Assembly (NCBI RefSeq): GCF_021532655.1
Contig: NZ_JAKGAS010000002.1
Span: 124,001-188,000 of the forward strand
DNA from: Paraglaciecola algarum
GTDB taxonomy: Bacteria; Pseudomonadota; Gammaproteobacteria; Enterobacterales; Alteromonadaceae
Length of the DNA stretch: 64,000 bases
Direction: 5' to 3'
A program made the position numbers and the translations under genes. Shown here one piece after another: positions 27,156-35,750 of the stretch; position 1 is the first letter of the stretch, and the number at the start of each line of letters is the position of its first letter. The notes beneath the pieces were generated by a model. It saw only the letters and a program-made list of their open reading frames with translations, was not told where the DNA came from and searched no databases.

Positions 27156-28714
27156 TGGCTTACGACATTTATATTCCACGAGATACCTCTGCTCTAGCCA
27201 ATGGTGCAGATAAGTTAGCGCTGCTTATCGAAAAAGAAGCAAACCAACGAAACATTGATATCAAGATCATTCGTAATGGTTCTCGGGGCATGTTTTGGTT
27301 AGAGCCTTTGGTTGAAGTCGCTACCGACAAAGGGCGAGTGGCGTATGGAAATATCACTCTAGAACAAGTTGAAAGTTTGTTTGAACAAGAATTTTACTTA
27401 GGTGAACAAAGTCATACTTCATGTTTAGGTTTATCTGAAGACATACCTTATCTAGCCAAACAACAAAGGTTGACCTTTGCCCGTGCGGGTATCACCGATC
27501 CCGTCAATTTAACTGATTATATAACCCATGACGGTTTTAAAGGTTTAAAACAAGCATTACAAAATACATCACAAGAAATTGTCACAGCTGTTAGTGATTC
27601 AGGTTTGCGAGGTCGAGGTGGCGCGGCGTTTCCAACCGGAATTAAATGGCAAACAGTACTCGATTGCCCCGCCGATCAAAAATACATAGTGTGTAATGCT
27701 GATGAAGGGGATTCTGGATCTTTTGCTGACCGGCTGGTAATGGAAGCTGACCCTTTCATGCTGATCGAAGGCATGGTGATTGCGGGATTAGCCGTAGGTG
27801 CCGACCAAGGGTATATCTATTTACGTTCTGAATACCCTGTTGCCCACCAAATACTTAATGAAGCTATCGAAAAAGCCTATGCCAACAACTACTTAGGTCA
27901 AAATATTCAGGGCAGTGGCAAAAGCTTCAATTTAGAAGTTCGTCTAGGCGCAGGTGCTTATATATGCGGCGAAGAAACTTCATTACTTGAAAGCCTTGAA
28001 GGCAAACGCGGATTAGTCAGAGCTAAACCACCACTTCCCGCAATAGAGGGGTTATTTGGCAAACCTACAGTGATTAATAATGTTTTATCACTAGCGGCTA
28101 TTCCTTATATTTTGGATAAAGGCGCTGCAGCTTATGCTGATTATGGTATGGGCCGTTCAAAAGGCACCTTACCTTTCCAATTAGCCGGGAACCTCAATCA
28201 AGGTGGTTTAGTCGAGCTAGCTTTTGGCACTAGCTTGCAACAACTGTTAGACGACTTTGCTGGTGGCACTTTTACTGGAAAACCTATGCACGCCATTCAA
28301 GTTGGCGGCCCTTTAGGCGCTTATTTGCCTAAAGAACAATGGAATACACCACTCGATTACGAATCATTTTCAGCAATTAAAGCGGTATTAGGCCACGGCA
28401 GTATTGTAGTGTTTGATGACACTGTCGATATGCTCGAACAAGCACGATTCTCCATGGAGTTCTGTGTGGCTGAGTCTTGCGGTAAATGTACACCTTGTCG
28501 TATTGGTTCGGTTCGTGGAGTAGAAGTAATAGACAAAATTCGAGCAGGTATTAACCCTGAACAAAATACTGAATTATTAGAAGATTTATGCGAAACCATG
28601 ATACACGGCTCTTTGTGTGCCATGGGTGGCATGACCCCCTTTCCTGTACAAAGCGCATTTAAGTATTTCATTGAGAATGATACTGCAGCTAAAGAAACAG
28701 CGGGAGCGCAATAA
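27155..28714 (+). CDS. fdsB: NAD-dependent formate dehydrogenase beta subunit
   Basis: A 519-aa NuoF-like subunit that binds FMN and NAD+. An N-terminal thioredoxin-like region (1-110) precedes the NuoF core: GLRGRGGAAFPTGIKW (FMN/NAD site), the CNADEGDSG segment and AGAYICGEETSLLESLEG. The [4Fe-4S] ligands lie in ESCGKCTPCRIGS with a further Cys in GSLCAMGG. It reduces NAD+ with electrons from formate. It overlaps fdsG and fdsA by one base each. Confidence 0.96.
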   Translation: MAYDIYIPRDTSALANGADKLALLIEKEANQRNIDIKIIRNGSRGMFWLEPLVEVATDKGRVAYGNITLEQVESLFEQEFYLGEQSHTSCLGLSEDIPYLAKQQRLTFARAGITDPVNLTDYITHDGFKGLKQALQNTSQEIVTAVSDSGLRGRGGAAFPTGIKWQTVLDCPADQKYIVCNADEGDSGSFADRLVMEADPFMLIEGMVIAGLAVGADQGYIYLRSEYPVAHQILNEAIEKAYANNYLGQNIQGSGKSFNLEVRLGAGAYICGEETSLLESLEGKRGLVRAKPPLPAIEGLFGKPTVINNVLSLAAIPYILDKGAAAYADYGMGRSKGTLPFQLAGNLNQGGLVELAFGTSLQQLLDDFAGGTFTGKPMHAIQVGGPLGAYLPKEQWNTPLDYESFSAIKAVLGHGSIVVFDDTVDMLEQARFSMEFCVAESCGKCTPCRIGSVRGVEVIDKIRAGINPEQNTELLEDLCETMIHGSLCAMGGMTPFPVQSAFKYFIENDTAAKETAGAQ

Positions 28715-31596
28715 TGGTAGAAATATTCGATCCTAAAAGTATCGACTTTGACAAAGATTACGGTACACCTGAAGCTCAATCAGATTTGATGATTAGCTTG
28801 AATATTGATGGCTATCAAGTTTCGGTGCCAGAAGGTACATCTGTATTACGTGCAGCTAGTGTGGCCGGCATCAATATTCCCAAGTTATGTGCATCAGATA
28901 ATCTAGAAGCGTTTGGTTCATGCCGCATGTGTACTGTGCAAATAGAAGGTCGCAGAGGTTACCCTGCTTCATGCACAACCCCAGTAGCTGCCGACATGCA
29001 AGTCACCACACAAACAGAAGCCTTGGCAAAATTGCGTCGCAATATTATGGAACTGTATATTTCAGATCATCCATTAGATTGTTTAACCTGCCCGGCCAAT
29101 GGCGACTGTGAATTGCAAGATGTGGCAGGGGAAGTCGGTTTACGTGAAGTACGTTACGGATTTGAAGGTGAAAATCATTTAACAGCCGAAAAAGATACCA
29201 GTAACCCGTATTTCACCTTTGATTCAAGTAAATGTATTGTCTGTTCACGTTGTGTTCGAGCATGTGAAGAAGTACAAGGCACTTATGCCTTAACAGTAGA
29301 AGGCAGAGGATTTGATTCAAAAATTGCGGCAGGTCAAGGTGGATCATTTTTAGAATCAGACTGTGTGTCTTGTGGTGCTTGTGTACAAGCTTGCCCAACT
29401 TCTACCTTAGTAGAAAAAAATGTCGAACAAATGGGCCAACCTGAACACAGCGTAGTGACAACATGTGCTTATTGTGGTGTGGGTTGTTCGTTTAAAGCTG
29501 AGATGAAAGGTGACCAAGTGGTACGTATGGTGCCTTATAAAGGTGGTCAGGCGAACCAAGGCCATTCTTGTGTTAAAGGCCGTTTTGCTTTTGGTTATGC
29601 CACTCATAAAGATCGTATTACCGAACCTATGATCCGTGACAGTATTGACCAAGCGTGGCGAAAAGTGAGTTGGCAAGAAGCCATCGATTTTGCGGCGAAA
29701 CGATTACGTGATACCCAAGAAAAATACGGCAAACAAAGTATTGGCGGCATTACGTCTTCTCGGTGTACCAATGAAGAAACTTACCTAGTACAAAAATTGA
29801 TTAGGGCGGCATTTGGTAACAACAATACCGATACCTGTGCTCGAGTTTGCCATAGCCCAACTGGGTATGGATTAAAAACTACCTTAGGTGAATCTGCTGG
29901 TACTCAAACATTCGACTCAGTTGAAAAAGCTGATTGTGTATTGGTGATAGGCGCGAACCCAACCGATGCTCACCCAGTATTTGGTTCCATGTTAAGAAAG
30001 CGCCTACGGCAAGGGGCTGAATTGATAGTGGCTGATCCCCGTAAAATTGATTTGCTTAACACTCCTCACCTAAATGATTCCTTACATTTACCGCTTAAAC
30101 CCGGTACCAATGTCGCTTTAGTCAATGCACTTGCTCATACCGTTATGCAAGAAGGTTTACAGGATCAAAGCTTTATCGATGCCAGATGTGACAACCAAGC
30201 CTTTAATCAATGGCGAGAGTTTATTTTACAAGATGAAAACTCTCCCGAGACCATGCAGAACATTACAGGTGTGCCAGCGGAAAACATTCGTCAAGCGGCT
30301 CGCATGTATGCCAAAGCAGGTAATGGCGCGATTTATTACGGTTTAGGTGTAACCGAACACAGCCAGGGTTCAACTATGGTTATGGGTATTGCCAACCTAG
30401 CATTAGCTACCGGAAACATCGGTCGAGAAGGTGTGGGGGTGAACCCCCTTCGCGGCCAAAATAATGTGCAAGGCTCTTGTGACATGGGTTCGTTTCCTCA
30501 TGAATTGCCCGGCTATCAACATGTCGCTGATGATGTGGCTAGAGGGAACTTTGAAAAAAATTGGGGTGTTAAGCTTGATAACGAACCGGGTTTACGTATT
30601 CCGAATATGTTTGATGCAGCCATAGCGGGAACTTTTAAAGCCATGTATATACAAGGTGAAGACATTGCCCAATCTGATCCTAATACCCAGCATGTTGAAA
30701 AAGCCCTGAAGTCAATGGACTGTATTATTGTACAAGATATCTTTTTGAACGAGACGGCTAAATTTGCTCATGTGTTATTACCGGGCTCTACCTTTTTAGA
30801 AAAAAATGGCACCTTTACCAACGCCGAACGTAGGATCAATCGAGTGCGTAAAGTCATGGCACCACTAGGCGGCAAAGAGGATTGGCAAGTCACAGTAGAT
30901 CTAGCTAACGCTTTGGGGTATCCCATGGATTACAAGCACCCTTCTGAAATTATGGACGAAATTGCTAGCCTAACACCGTCATTTACAGGTGTGAGTTACG
31001 ATAAACTCGAACAACAAGGCAGTATTCAATGGCCTTGCAATGATCAGCACCCAGATGGTACGCCAACTATGCATGAAGTTGACTTTCCAATCGGCAAAGG
31101 CAACTTTGCGATTACTCATTATTTGGCGTCAGAAGAAAAAACCAACAGGCGTTTCCCGTTATTGTTAACCACTGGACGTATTTTGTCTCAATACAACGTG
31201 GGTGCTCAAACCCGTAGAACTGATAATCAGGTTTGGCATGATGAAGATCAGTTGGAAATTCATCCGAGTGATGCGGAACTGCGCGGCATTCAAAATGGGG
31301 ATTGGTTAGGTGTGACTAGCCGAGCAGGGCAAACTGTATTGCGGGCTTGTATAAATGACAGAATGCAGCCGGGTGTGGTGTATACCACTTTCCATCATCC
31401 TGACAGTGGCGCCAATGTGATCACCACGGATAATTCTGATTGGGCCACTAACTGCCCTGAATACAAAGTCACGGCAGTACAGCTAGAAAAAGTCAGTCAA
31501 CCGTCTCAGTGGCAACAAGACTTTGCTGATTTCAATAAAAAACAACAAGGTTTTCTGAAACAAGGAAGAGAAACAACAAAAGAGCCTGAGAATTAA
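28714..31596 (+). CDS. fdsA: NAD-dependent formate dehydrogenase alpha (catalytic) subunit
   Basis: A 960-aa molybdenum enzyme that oxidises formate to CO2. The NuoG-like N-terminus has a [2Fe-2S] site (Cys59, 70, 73, 87), a HisCys3 cluster (H119-PLDCLTC to C132) and two [4Fe-4S] sites (CIVCSRC, CVSCGAC). The catalytic domain has its own cluster CAYCGVGC (from 251) and the active site ARVCHSPT with Cys379-His380. The codon at residue 379 is TGC, so this is a cysteine, not a selenocysteine, enzyme. The molybdopterin-binding C-terminal domain (GRILSQYN onward) is complete. It ends directly at fdhD. Confidence 0.96.
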   Translation: MVEIFDPKSIDFDKDYGTPEAQSDLMISLNIDGYQVSVPEGTSVLRAASVAGINIPKLCASDNLEAFGSCRMCTVQIEGRRGYPASCTTPVAADMQVTTQTEALAKLRRNIMELYISDHPLDCLTCPANGDCELQDVAGEVGLREVRYGFEGENHLTAEKDTSNPYFTFDSSKCIVCSRCVRACEEVQGTYALTVEGRGFDSKIAAGQGGSFLESDCVSCGACVQACPTSTLVEKNVEQMGQPEHSVVTTCAYCGVGCSFKAEMKGDQVVRMVPYKGGQANQGHSCVKGRFAFGYATHKDRITEPMIRDSIDQAWRKVSWQEAIDFAAKRLRDTQEKYGKQSIGGITSSRCTNEETYLVQKLIRAAFGNNNTDTCARVCHSPTGYGLKTTLGESAGTQTFDSVEKADCVLVIGANPTDAHPVFGSMLRKRLRQGAELIVADPRKIDLLNTPHLNDSLHLPLKPGTNVALVNALAHTVMQEGLQDQSFIDARCDNQAFNQWREFILQDENSPETMQNITGVPAENIRQAARMYAKAGNGAIYYGLGVTEHSQGSTMVMGIANLALATGNIGREGVGVNPLRGQNNVQGSCDMGSFPHELPGYQHVADDVARGNFEKNWGVKLDNEPGLRIPNMFDAAIAGTFKAMYIQGEDIAQSDPNTQHVEKALKSMDCIIVQDIFLNETAKFAHVLLPGSTFLEKNGTFTNAERRINRVRKVMAPLGGKEDWQVTVDLANALGYPMDYKHPSEIMDEIASLTPSFTGVSYDKLEQQGSIQWPCNDQHPDGTPTMHEVDFPIGKGNFAITHYLASEEKTNRRFPLLLTTGRILSQYNVGAQTRRTDNQVWHDEDQLEIHPSDAELRGIQNGDWLGVTSRAGQTVLRACINDRMQPGVVYTTFHHPDSGANVITTDNSDWATNCPEYKVTAVQLEKVSQPSQWQQDFADFNKKQQGFLKQGRETTKEPEN

Positions 31597-32403
31597 ATGG
31601 CAATTAGTCAAACGGCGAGTGTTAGTTGCTCAGTAAAGAAATGGACTGATAATTCGATAGAAAATATTGAAGATCATCTGCTTGACGAAGTAGCCGTGGC
31701 GCTTGTTTACAACGGTATTTCTCATGTGGTGATGATGATTACGCCACTAGACCTGCAAGATTTTGCCGTGGGTTTTAGTTTGACCGAAGGCATTATTCAA
31801 GTTCAGTCTGAAATAATCGATATTGAAATAGTTGAGCAACCCCAAGGCATAGAAGTGTTATTAACTTTGACCGCCAGACGTTTTGCTGAGTTAAAACAAA
31901 CCAGGCGCAACCTAACCGGCAGAACTGGTTGTGGTTTATGTGGTGCAGAGTCTTTACAGCAAGCTATTCGCCCAATACCTGCTTTAACTGAATTTAAAAC
32001 CTTGAGCGATGAAGCAATTCAGCTAGCTTTAACTCAATTGAATGACTTTCAACCCTTACAAAAATTAACCGGGGCCTGTCATGGTGCGGCTTGGTGCGAT
32101 TTAGCGGGGAATATTCAATGTGTTAAAGAAGATGTTGGCAGGCATAACGCATTAGACAAACTTATAGGGCATTTACATTCTAAGAAAATCGATTCGCAAC
32201 AAATAGATTTAAATCAAGGGTTTGTAGTGGTATCCAGTCGAGCCAGTTACGAAATGGTGCAAAAGGTAGCAAGTGTAGGTATAGGGGCTTTAGTGTCAGT
32301 TTCTGCCCCCACGGCTTTTGCGGTAAAAATAGCTGAGCAAACTAAGTTAACCTTAGTAGGTTTTGCTAGACCCAATCGCCACAGTCGTTACACCCCTTAT
32401 TAG
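31597..32403 (+). CDS. fdhD: Formate dehydrogenase sulfurtransferase FdhD
   Basis: A 268-aa protein. FdhD transfers sulfur from the cysteine desulfurase to the molybdenum cofactor, which formate dehydrogenases need for activity. The key cysteine loop is TGRTGCGLCGAES (CxxC at about 110-113), followed by KEDVGRHNALDKLIG and SSRASYEMVQK, all family hallmarks. The ATG abuts the fdsA stop. In Cupriavidus-type fdsGBACD operons the same slot is called fdsC. Confidence 0.95.
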   Translation: MAISQTASVSCSVKKWTDNSIENIEDHLLDEVAVALVYNGISHVVMMITPLDLQDFAVGFSLTEGIIQVQSEIIDIEIVEQPQGIEVLLTLTARRFAELKQTRRNLTGRTGCGLCGAESLQQAIRPIPALTEFKTLSDEAIQLALTQLNDFQPLQKLTGACHGAAWCDLAGNIQCVKEDVGRHNALDKLIGHLHSKKIDSQQIDLNQGFVVVSSRASYEMVQKVASVGIGALVSVSAPTAFAVKIAEQTKLTLVGFARPNRHSRYTPY

Positions 32404-32430
32404 CAAGTAACCAAACATCAGGAACCAAAC

Positions 32431-32658
32431 ATGGCAAATGAACAACTTAAACAGCTAATTAAAATGGTCAATCAAATTGCCAATAATAATAGTCATCAAA
32501 CTAAAGATGAATCGGTAGCCCTGATATTCAATCATCTTAAAAAATTCTGGGCCTTATCCATGAAACAGCAAATTATTGAATATGCAAAACAAGACAATAA
32601 CGAGTTAACCCCTTTGGCTCAAAAGGCCGTTATTCAGTTGGCGGTTGCCTATAATTAA
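32431..32658 (+). CDS. fdsD: Formate dehydrogenase delta subunit
   Basis: A 75-aa helical protein matching FdsD (KMVNQIANN... IFNHLKKFWALSMKQQI). FdsD is a small subunit of the cytoplasmic FdsABGD complex, probably for stability or cofactor loading. It lies 27 bp after fdhD as the last gene of the operon. Its 3' end overlaps the convergent LRR-kinase gene by 4 bp. Confidence 0.9.
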   Translation: MANEQLKQLIKMVNQIANNNSHQTKDESVALIFNHLKKFWALSMKQQIIEYAKQDNNELTPLAQKAVIQLAVAYN

Positions 32659-33845
32659 TTTCGACTAATACTTTCTAAATCTTGAATAAAATAGTCTAAC
32701 GACCTTTGTTCTATTTGTTTGATTTGAGCCTGCTGTTGTTTGCTTAACATGTGATACATAGAAGCAGCGCCAAAATCGCCAAAAATGATATTGGCTTGTT
32801 CATCGAATAAAGTGTTGTGAGCGTATAAATCACCATGACATACCTGTTGGTTATGCATATGTTGAAATACTTCACGCATTTGTTCTGTGATTTTTGTTAT
32901 TTGTTTTATGGATAAGCTAAAGCCATCAGAAAAGATGTCGCGCGTGCAGGTATCGAAGTCTGGCGGTAACCCTAAGTTTTTATAATGTTCAGGAATTAAC
33001 TCCATGACTAAGGCTAAATAGTCTTGTTCATTGACCTGAGCCAAAGGTTTGACAATATTAGGATGGCACCCGACTTTTAAACAGGCATTGAGTTCGTCTT
33101 GAGGATAACCATCGCTGGTGACTTCTCCTTTAAAAACCTTTACCGCTATCTCGCCAGGCAATGCTAATTTGTTCTCTATCCAGCTGGCTTTTGAAATCAC
33201 TCCTGAGGCGCCTTGACCAAGTAGTTGTTGTAATTCATAGCTGTTGGAAGAGATAGTCGGTACGGAATCTACTTGAATATCTGTTTGGCAAAAGGGGTTA
33301 CCTGCAAAGGCAAACCAAGCCAATTTGGGTAAAGCTAACAGTTGGTCTGGACATTTGGTTAGTTGGTTAGCCGAAATACGCACTAGTTCTAAATTTTCTA
33401 ACTTGGCCATAGATTGGGGTAATTCTGTCAATTGATTTCCGGCTAAGGCTAACTTTTGTAATCTAGGTCTTTCCCCTAAGGAAACGGGTAGCGTTTGAAT
33501 CTCGTTATCAGTGAGTATCAACCAACGTAATTTATGAGGCAAAGAGTTTGCTGGCACCTGTTTGATTTGGTTGTTCTTAAACCCCACCATTTCTAGGTTT
33601 TTACATTCTCCTAATACTTCTGGCAAAGTCTCGAATTGATTATTCGATGCAAAAATGATTTTAAGTTTGGTGAGTTGCGCTAGCTCTTTGGGCAAATTGG
33701 ATAATTTGTTATTGGATAAATCGAGAATCTCTAAAGAATCAGCTAAGGATAAAATTTCAATAGGTAATTCAGTCAGCTCTTCAGCAAGTGACAAACGTTT
33801 TACGCCTTGCAAGGCACCAGATTTAAGCTGTTGTACAGTATGCAA
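32655..33845 (-). CDS. Leucine-rich-repeat protein kinase
   Basis: A 396-aa two-part protein. Residues about 15-200 contain some eight leucine-rich repeats (for example LEILDLSNNKLSNLPKEL, RLQKLALAGNQLTELPQS). Residues about 210-396 form a eukaryote-like kinase: glycine loop LGQGASGVISKA, lysine in AVKVF, catalytic loop HGDLYAHNTLF (HGD in place of HRD) and GDFGAA (DFG). Substrate and signal are unknown. The first usable start is TTG, since an in-frame stop lies just before it. It is the last of three minus-strand genes after flavodoxin and CLCA_X. Similar LRR-kinase fusions occur in Vibrio and Pseudomonas. Confidence 0.88.
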   Translation of the reverse strand: MHTVQQLKSGALQGVKRLSLAEELTELPIEILSLADSLEILDLSNNKLSNLPKELAQLTKLKIIFASNNQFETLPEVLGECKNLEMVGFKNNQIKQVPANSLPHKLRWLILTDNEIQTLPVSLGERPRLQKLALAGNQLTELPQSMAKLENLELVRISANQLTKCPDQLLALPKLAWFAFAGNPFCQTDIQVDSVPTISSNSYELQQLLGQGASGVISKASWIENKLALPGEIAVKVFKGEVTSDGYPQDELNACLKVGCHPNIVKPLAQVNEQDYLALVMELIPEHYKNLGLPPDFDTCTRDIFSDGFSLSIKQITKITEQMREVFQHMHNQQVCHGDLYAHNTLFDEQANIIFGDFGAASMYHMLSKQQQAQIKQIEQRSLDYFIQDLESISRN

Positions 33846-33940
33846 AATTTAACATCACTATTTGGAATAAAATCGCCGAAATGCTACTGAAAAAGGCATA
33901 AAAAAGAAAGTTAGCTTTTAAATTTTCGAGGTCTTATTTT

Positions 33941-34732
33941 TCAACTGCTCTTTTCAACGGCTTGCCCTAAAAATGAAAAGTAAGTTAAAAAGTTTTGATT
34001 GATGATTGAACGCTCATTGTCTTTGGGATAAATGCCTAATTTGGCCTCAGGGCTTTGTTTAGTGCCTTGTACCAAAAAGGCATTTTTTCTGAAACTGTCT
34101 TGAATACAAGCTTCAAAAGCTCGTGCCGTGAGTTCTTGTGGTTGGGCGTAATAATAGGCTTTCAGCGCTTTGTCGGCTTGAGCGCTGCGACTAACAAACT
34201 GACTGACTTGGCTTTTATCGTCTGCTAAAAATATGGATTCAAAACATGCGCTTAATTTACGATTTAAAGCATGTTTTATTTGTTTCTTATCTTTTAACCA
34301 ACAAGCAGAAGCAAAGTCTTGGGCTTTTACTTTGGAAAATAACTTTTTGGCTATGTAATGATCAAAAGCGTGAAACCATTCGTGAGCGAGGGCACCACCT
34401 CCGGCATTTTTAGCTAAGGCTAAGGTTTTGGTTTGTGATGCGTAGTGTGCGCTACTATGTTTTTGACCACCATGCCCAAAGGCTAGACACAAACTGGAAT
34501 TCAACGAAATTACCGGAGTGGGCACGGCTAAAATATCCATCAAATCAAATAAAGCATCAAAGAATAAATTAGCCGCTATTTGTTGTTCTTGTGCTGTGAC
34601 CCATTTGCCAACAGTTACGGTTCTAAAACCAAATATTTTGACTATATCGTGAAAGCTAACATCGGCTCCATCTCGGTGAGAGGGGCCGTTACGGTAATAA
34701 GGTTGGTGAATTCTAGAGTCTGAGGCAGTCAC
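33941..34732 (-). CDS. CLCA_X-family protein with a metalloprotease-like motif
   Basis: A 263-aa cytoplasmic protein of the CLCA_X family (recognised from memory). The central segment LAKNAGGGALAHEWFHAFDHYI (about 125-146) has an HEWxH zinc-peptidase-like motif with a following Asp, similar to polyvalent-protein LPD1 domains. N-terminal features are YRNGPSHRDG and EQQIAANLFFDALFDLM. No substrate is known. The start is GTG, two bases after the flavodoxin stop, so translation is probably coupled to flavodoxin. Confidence 0.75.
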   Translation of the reverse strand: MTASDSRIHQPYYRNGPSHRDGADVSFHDIVKIFGFRTVTVGKWVTAQEQQIAANLFFDALFDLMDILAVPTPVISLNSSLCLAFGHGGQKHSSAHYASQTKTLALAKNAGGGALAHEWFHAFDHYIAKKLFSKVKAQDFASACWLKDKKQIKHALNRKLSACFESIFLADDKSQVSQFVSRSAQADKALKAYYYAQPQELTARAFEACIQDSFRKNAFLVQGTKQSPEAKLGIYPKDNERSIINQNFLTYFSFLGQAVEKSS

Positions 34733-34734
34733 GT

Positions 34735-35277
34735 TTACTGAGTGGTTATTTCAGATAGAACTTGTTCACACCAAAGGTTAATACGCTCATCGGTTTGTTC
34801 ATATTGGTTTTCGTCATCCAAACTTAGACCTACAAAAAATTCACGATCTTCGGTTAAAGCTTTTGATTCGGCAAAGTCGTAGCCAGAATTTGGCCAATAA
34901 CCAATAATATTACAATCCAGAATAATCAATTCATCATGCAACATGCCTACTGCATCCTGGAACCAATCTGCGTATCCAAGTTGATCACCTAAACCAAAAA
35001 TAGCCACGGTTTTATTGGTCAGGTTTAAGTTGGCAATATCAATCCACTTGGATTCCCAGTCTTCTTGTAATTCACCAAAATCCCAAGTGGAAATACCAAA
35101 GATCAGGATATCGAAATCCTGACATTCGGCTAAAGGAACCTCTCTAATATTGAACAGCTCAACACATTCATACTCGACTAGTTCATTTAACTTAGTTTGA
35201 ATTTTTTCTGCGGCCATTTCGGTATAACAAGTAGTGGAACCATAAAACAAACCGATTTTTAATGTACTTGGAGTCAT
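34735..35277 (-). CDS. fldB: Long-chain flavodoxin (FldB-like)
   Basis: A 180-aa electron carrier binding FMN. The phosphate loop reads GSTTCYTE (about 13-20), the aromatic FMN loops lie in STWDFGELQEDWE (about 62-75) and LGDQLGYADWFQDAVG, and an extra loop identifies the long-chain type. The second half, YDFAESKAL and FVGLSLDDENQ, matches FldA/FldB. FldB rather than FldA is inferred from the CxE-type loop and is less certain. It is the first gene of a three-gene minus-strand group. Confidence 0.88.
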   Translation of the reverse strand: MTPSTLKIGLFYGSTTCYTEMAAEKIQTKLNELVEYECVELFNIREVPLAECQDFDILIFGISTWDFGELQEDWESKWIDIANLNLTNKTVAIFGLGDQLGYADWFQDAVGMLHDELIILDCNIIGYWPNSGYDFAESKALTEDREFFVGLSLDDENQYEQTDERINLWCEQVLSEITTQ

Positions 35278-35356
35278 AACTGCCAGTTATTCTTAATTGT
35301 TACAATATCGACTGGGCGCATGATAAATCACCAAGGAAATTAAATCTTGTGCTATT

Positions 35357-35397
35357 TAACCTGAATACTTGATAAGCCGAGCCTCTCGATAAAGTTC
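35357..35397. repeat. Dispersed hairpin repeat, copy 2
   Basis: The 19-nt core GATAAGCCGAGCCTCTCGA (35371-35389) is identical to that at 24182-24200; the shared 33 nt begin with TAACCTGA. The flanking arms here, GAATACTT and AAGTTC, still pair over six bases with a 2-nt bulge, although their sequence differs from copy 1. It lies upstream of the flavodoxin gene on the minus strand and more than 350 bp before the next plus-strand gene. Confidence 0.65.
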
Positions 35398-35750
35398 TTT
35401 TTGTACCTAGGTGCGTTGGATTGTCTAGCAATAACACGTTATTACGTACGACTATCCGCCTTCCTAAGCCCGAAAAATTTCATCACCTAGCCTACCCAAA
35501 GATCAAACTTTTTCGCACAAGCATAAGCAAGTTATTGAATTATAGGGCTAAATATATTTTAAACGACACTTCTTATCCAAAACTCAAGTTATTTACCTTA
35601 AAGCTTAACCATCTTAAATACTTAACAATGTATTTACTTAATTTTTGATGTGATTGCCTAATTATGCAGTAAATAACTTGACCATATGGACCGCTGTCTT
35701 TATAAAGAGCAAGCCTTCACACTATTTAAATCATATAGATTGGACTACAT
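35398..35750. other. Non-coding stretch, AT-rich
   Basis: No convincing gene. A 75-codon open frame from a TTG at 35421 has no ribosome site, a basic low-complexity product and no recognisable family, so I treat it as chance. The last 60 bp presumably carry the promoter of the following lipoprotein gene, but no clear boxes stand out. Confidence 0.6.

Noticed and set aside
28714..31596. A selenocysteine formate dehydrogenase
   Set aside because: The active-site codon at residue 379 is TGC, and the frame has no internal TGA.
35421..35648. A 75-codon open frame from a TTG
   Set aside because: No ribosome site, basic low-complexity product, no family, and placed in an AT-rich spacer next to a repeat.
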